Shown piece by piece: positions 14,946 to 17,045 of a DNA stretch of 17,045 nt. Source of the stretch: DASZHJ01 sp035604335 (GTDB lineage Bacteria; Pseudomonadota; Alphaproteobacteria; ATCC43930; CGMCC-115725); contig DATNIT010000217.1 of the NCBI GenBank assembly GCA_035604335.1, positions 1 to 17,045 on the forward strand, given 5' to 3'. A program made the translations under genes and the position numbers. The notes beneath the pieces are model-generated. The model made no database searches. It worked only from the letters and a program-made list of their open reading frames with translations, and was not told the DNA's origin. The stretch's first letter is position 1. Each line of letters starts with the position of its first letter.

Positions 14946-15284
14946 ATGCCCAAGACCTTCGTCACCACCACCCGCAGCCTGCTCCTCGCCGGCGCGCTCG
15001 CGTTCGCGGCGCTTCCGGTCCTGGCGCAGACCGCGCCCTCGACCCAGCCCGCCGCTCCCACGGCCAGCAGCACCGTCACGCCGGACAGCACGCCCACGGG
15101 CAAGTCGACGACCGGCACGAGCAAGTCGCAGCTGCGCGGCAAGAAGATCGCCGCGGCTCATTCGAAGTCCAAGATCCACACCGTCTCCGCCAAGAAGTCG
15201 GTGAGCGGCAAGACTCAGAAGCCCGAGACCGGCGCTACCTCCGGCAGCGGCACGGCCGACACCACCAACACCAAGAAACCGTAA
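14946..15284 (+). CDS. Small basic secreted protein, Ser/Thr/Lys-rich (hypothetical)
   Basis: A 112-residue protein with a clear Sec signal peptide: MPKTFVTTTRSLLLAGALAF then AALPVLAQ, with likely cleavage after VLA or AQ. The mature part of about 85 residues is low in complexity, made of Ser, Thr, Ala, Pro, Gly and Lys with almost no large hydrophobic residues, so it is probably disordered and strongly basic. There is no known domain. The composition recalls small periplasmic basic proteins such as acid-shock proteins, but no shared motif supports that. An ATG 33 bp earlier is possible, but starting at 14946 puts the signal peptide at the N-terminus, and AAGG lies just upstream. A tandem 13-bp repeat and a terminator follow the stop. 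Confidence 0.7.
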   Translation: MPKTFVTTTRSLLLAGALAFAALPVLAQTAPSTQPAAPTASSTVTPDSTPTGKSTTGTSKSQLRGKKIAAAHSKSKIHTVSAKKSVSGKTQKPETGATSGSGTADTTNTKKP

Positions 15285-15310
15285 CCGAAGCACATTCCCG
15301 AAGCACATTC
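15285..15310 (+). repeat. Perfect tandem duplication of a 13-bp unit
   Basis: CCGAAGCACATTC occurs twice head to tail, starting at the first base after the stop codon of the small secreted protein, and a partial third unit (GAAG) follows. It lies just before the terminator hairpin and looks like a recent slippage duplication. Confidence 0.85.
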
Positions 15311-15311
15311 G

Positions 15312-15350
15312 AAGGGTGCGGCGTCTCGGGCGCCACACCCTTTCTTCTTG
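15312..15350. terminator. Intrinsic terminator between the secreted protein and the LysE gene
   Basis: AAGGGTGCGGCG (15312-15323) pairs with CGCCACACCCTT (15331-15342), 12 bp with a single C/A mismatch and a 7-nt loop, followed on the plus strand by TTTCTTCTT. It should terminate the plus-strand gene. The A-rich tail on the other side is shorter, so termination of the convergent LysE gene is less certain. Confidence 0.75.
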
Positions 15351-15356
15351 GCGGAT

Positions 15357-15971
15357 CTACAGCATCGCCGCCGTCATGGCGATGATGCCGAAGATCATGA
15401 TGGCGGCACCCGAGGCGCGATTGATCCAGATTAGGACGGTTTCCGGCAGCCGGTGCCGGACCAGGCTCACCGCGGCACTGAGGGCGAGCCACCAGAGCGC
15501 CGAGCCCACGAAGACGCCGGCGACGAGCACCGCGGTTTGTCCGCTGGCGCTCATCGCACCCAGCCCCGCCATGACGGCGGCGAAGCTCAGGATGGTCGCG
15601 GGGTTGGCCAGGGTCAGCAGGAAGGTGGTGGCATAGGCGGCGACGAGCCCGGTGGACGGGGCGCTCACCCGTTCCTTCGGCGCCTCGGCGCGCAGAAACG
15701 TGAGACCGAGCCAGATCAGCGCGGCACCTCCCGCGAACTGCAGCGGCTGTCGCGCCCCCACCAGCAGCTCGGTCACCGCGGTCAGGCCCGCCGCCGCGAC
15801 GAGGCCGTAGACCATGTCGGCCGTGGCGGCGCCCATGCCGGTTGCAAAACCCAGCCGCCAGCCGCCGGTGATGGTGCGGCGGATGCAAAGCAGCCCGATC
15901 GGCCCGACCGGCGCCGCGATGGAAAAGCCGACGGCGAGGCCTTTGAGGCCGGCCAATAGGGTCGCGTCCAT
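15357..15971 (-). CDS. LysE-family amino-acid/metabolite exporter
   Basis: A 204-residue inner-membrane protein of the LysE/RhtB superfamily. N-terminal GLAVGFSIAAPVGPIGLLCIRRTITGG carries the family APVGP motif, written here as adjoining blocks. Later come TGMGAATADMVYGLVAAAGL, a hydrophilic loop (RAEAPKERVSAP), and LLTLANPATILSF with the second conserved NP motif. Six hydrophobic helices can be drawn. Family members export lysine, arginine, threonine, homoserine or other small molecules, and the substrate here is unknown. It is divergent from dapF with 90 bp between start codons. Closeness to a lysine/DAP gene hints at lysine export but does not show it. GAGAG lies just upstream of the ATG. 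Confidence 0.88.
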   Translation of the reverse strand: MDATLLAGLKGLAVGFSIAAPVGPIGLLCIRRTITGGWRLGFATGMGAATADMVYGLVAAAGLTAVTELLVGARQPLQFAGGAALIWLGLTFLRAEAPKERVSAPSTGLVAAYATTFLLTLANPATILSFAAVMAGLGAMSASGQTAVLVAGVFVGSALWWLALSAAVSLVRHRLPETVLIWINRASGAAIMIFGIIAMTAAML

Positions 15972-16024
15972 CCGCTCTCTCTAGCGCATTTCCGACTGCT
16001 ACTCCCGCGCGATTCCGCATTCCG

Positions 16025-16054
16025 TTGGACAGGGTTGGAGGCCAACCCTATATA
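16025..16054 (+). promoter_or_regulatory. dapF promoter predicting a leaderless mRNA, with palindrome in the spacer
   Basis: A -35 TTGGAC (16025-16030) and a -10 TATATA (16049-16054) are separated by 18 bp. Transcription starting 7-8 bp after the -10 would begin at 16061-16062, which is the ATG of dapF. No Shine-Dalgarno is present. The spacer contains a perfect inverted repeat GGTTGG-AGG-CCAACC (16033-16047), placed where a repressor or a spacer-distorting activator could bind. Confidence 0.6.
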
Positions 16055-16061
16055 CGGCGCC

Positions 16062-16895
16062 ATGCGCGGCACGCCCTTCATCAAGATGCACGGGCTCGGC
16101 AACGACTTCGTCGTGCTGGACGCGCGCGCCCGCGCGATCGCGCTCGACGAGACCCAGGCTCGCGCCATCGCCGACCGCCACACCGGCGTCGGCTGCGACC
16201 AGCTGCTGGTGATGGAGCCGCCGAAGCAAACCGGCGCCGATGTGTTCATGCGCATCCGCAACGCCGACGGCGACGAGGTCGAGGCCTGCGGCAACGGCAC
16301 CCGCTGCATCGCCGCCGCATTGATGCGCGAGACCGGCAAGCCGAGGGTGGTGATCGAGACCGTGGCGGGACTGCTGGAGGCGAGCGAGGCCGGCGCCGCC
16401 CGGGTCACCGTCGACATGGGACCGGCTCGGCTAACCTGGCGTGAGATCCCGTTGGCGCGCGAGTGCGACACGCTGCATGTGCCCGTGAGCCTCGGTCCCC
16501 TCGCCGACCCCGTCGCCACCAACATGGGCAATCCGCACGCGACCTTCTTCGTGCCGGATGCCGAGGCGATCGACGTCGCGCGGCTGGGCCCAGAGCTCGA
16601 GCATCACGCGATGTTCCCCGAGCGCGCCAATATCGGGATCGCGAGTCTCGCCGGGACTGACCGGCTGCGGTTTCGGGTCTGGGAGCGCGGCACGGGCATC
16701 ACCGTCGCTTGCGGAACCGGCGCCTGTGCCGCGGCGGTAGCGGCGGCGCGGCGCGGCCTTACCGGCCGCCGCGTCACGGTGGTCGCCGATGGCGGGCCGC
16801 TCGAGATCGAGTGGCGCGCCGATGGCCATGTCCTCATGACCGGACCTGCGGCCGTGAGCTTCACGGGAATTCTCGATCCATCCTTGCTCGGGTGA
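16062..16895 (+). CDS. dapF: Diaminopimelate epimerase
   Basis: Interconverts LL- and meso-diaminopimelate for peptidoglycan and lysine synthesis, in the cytosol and without a cofactor. It is 277 residues, as usual. The two catalytic cysteines are present in twin motifs: Cys76 in EACGNGTRC and Cys217 in VACGTGACAAAVAA. Other family features are FIKMHGLGNDFVVLD at the N-terminus, DRHTGVGCDQLLV, MGNPHATFFV and ERANIGIA. The ATG at 16062 is chosen because the family begins a few residues before F-x-K-M-x-G-x-GNDF. A TTG at 16035 is in frame but would overlap the promoter. Its stop codon overlaps the mtaB start (GTGA), so the two are translationally coupled. Confidence 0.97.
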   Translation: MRGTPFIKMHGLGNDFVVLDARARAIALDETQARAIADRHTGVGCDQLLVMEPPKQTGADVFMRIRNADGDEVEACGNGTRCIAAALMRETGKPRVVIETVAGLLEASEAGAARVTVDMGPARLTWREIPLARECDTLHVPVSLGPLADPVATNMGNPHATFFVPDAEAIDVARLGPELEHHAMFPERANIGIASLAGTDRLRFRVWERGTGITVACGTGACAAAVAAARRGLTGRRVTVVADGGPLEIEWRADGHVLMTGPAAVSFTGILDPSLLG

Positions 16896-17045
16896 GGGCG
16901 TTGGCCGGGGTCGAGGTCATCACGCTGGGCTGCCGCCTCAACGCCTTCGAATCCGAGGTGATCCGGCACGAGGCGGACGCCGCGGGGCTTGCCGATGCCG
17001 TCATCGTCAACACCTGCGCGGTGACGGCGGAGGCCGAGCGGCAGG
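16892..17045 (+). CDS. mtaB: tRNA-t6A37 methylthiotransferase MtaB, N-terminal part
   Basis: The first 51 residues of a radical-SAM methylthiotransferase that adds a methylthio group to t6A37 of ANN-decoding tRNAs. The N-terminal UPF0004-type domain is recognisable from VEVITLGCRLNAFESEVI (Cys14) and VIVNTCAVTAEAERQ (Cys42), two of the three ligands of the auxiliary 4Fe-4S cluster. The radical-SAM CxxxCxxC motif lies beyond the window. GCRLN and NTCAVT favour MtaB over MiaB or RimO. The GTG start overlaps the dapF stop by 4 bp, an order common in alphaproteobacteria. A TTG at 16901 is a less likely start. Confidence 0.9.
   Translation, partial: MRALAGVEVITLGCRLNAFESEVIRHEADAAGLADAVIVNTCAVTAEAERQ

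Overview
The window looks like chromosomal DNA of a high-GC alphaproteobacterium. The gene order ffh, rpsP, rimM, trmD, rplS, leuC, leuD, leuB, asd, with dapF followed by mtaB, is familiar from Rhodospirillales and Hyphomicrobiales relatives. The genus cannot be fixed from the sequence alone. No tRNA, rRNA or CRISPR array was seen.

Layout. (1) Positions 1 to about 1000 are accessory DNA that is visibly less GC-rich than the rest. It holds the 3' end of an IS3-type transposase, a set of inverted repeats, and two small membrane-protein frames that overlap on opposite strands. (2) Positions 1087-3147 hold a pyridoxal kinase (+), convergent with a DUF2852 membrane protein, and a TetR regulator upstream of the latter in the same direction. 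The regulator has a palindrome over its own start codon. (3) Positions 3345-5802 (-) hold asd followed by an overlapping TPR/glycosyltransferase-like gene. (4) A small Mpo1-like membrane protein (+) sits between asd and leuB. (5) Positions 6322-13696 (-) are a long cluster read from right to left: ffh, a VOC-fold protein, rpsP, rimM, trmD, rplS, leuC, leuD, leuB. It joins protein targeting, ribosome assembly, tRNA modification and leucine synthesis. (6) Positions 14028-15971 hold a TauE/SafE permease (+), a small basic secreted protein (+) and a LysE-family exporter (-). (7) Positions 16025-17045 hold dapF, from a promoter that predicts a leaderless mRNA, and the start of mtaB.

asd and dapF belong to the aspartate/diaminopimelate route, and leuBCD encode the isomerase and dehydrogenase of leucine synthesis. 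ffh, rpsP, rimM, trmD, rplS and mtaB serve translation and protein export.

Most of the window is ordinary core genome. The most unusual signal is a family of perfect 13-bp hairpins in the leaders of trmD and rpsP. Their stems differ by two compensatory base-pair changes, while the 14-nt loop is identical. On the transcribed strand the loop reads GGTTGGTGTGGCGG, a two-tier G-quadruplex pattern whose first 11 bases match the thrombin-binding aptamer. Other points of note are the leaderless dapF promoter, the TetR operator on its own start codon, and a long bipartite palindrome between rplS and leuC.
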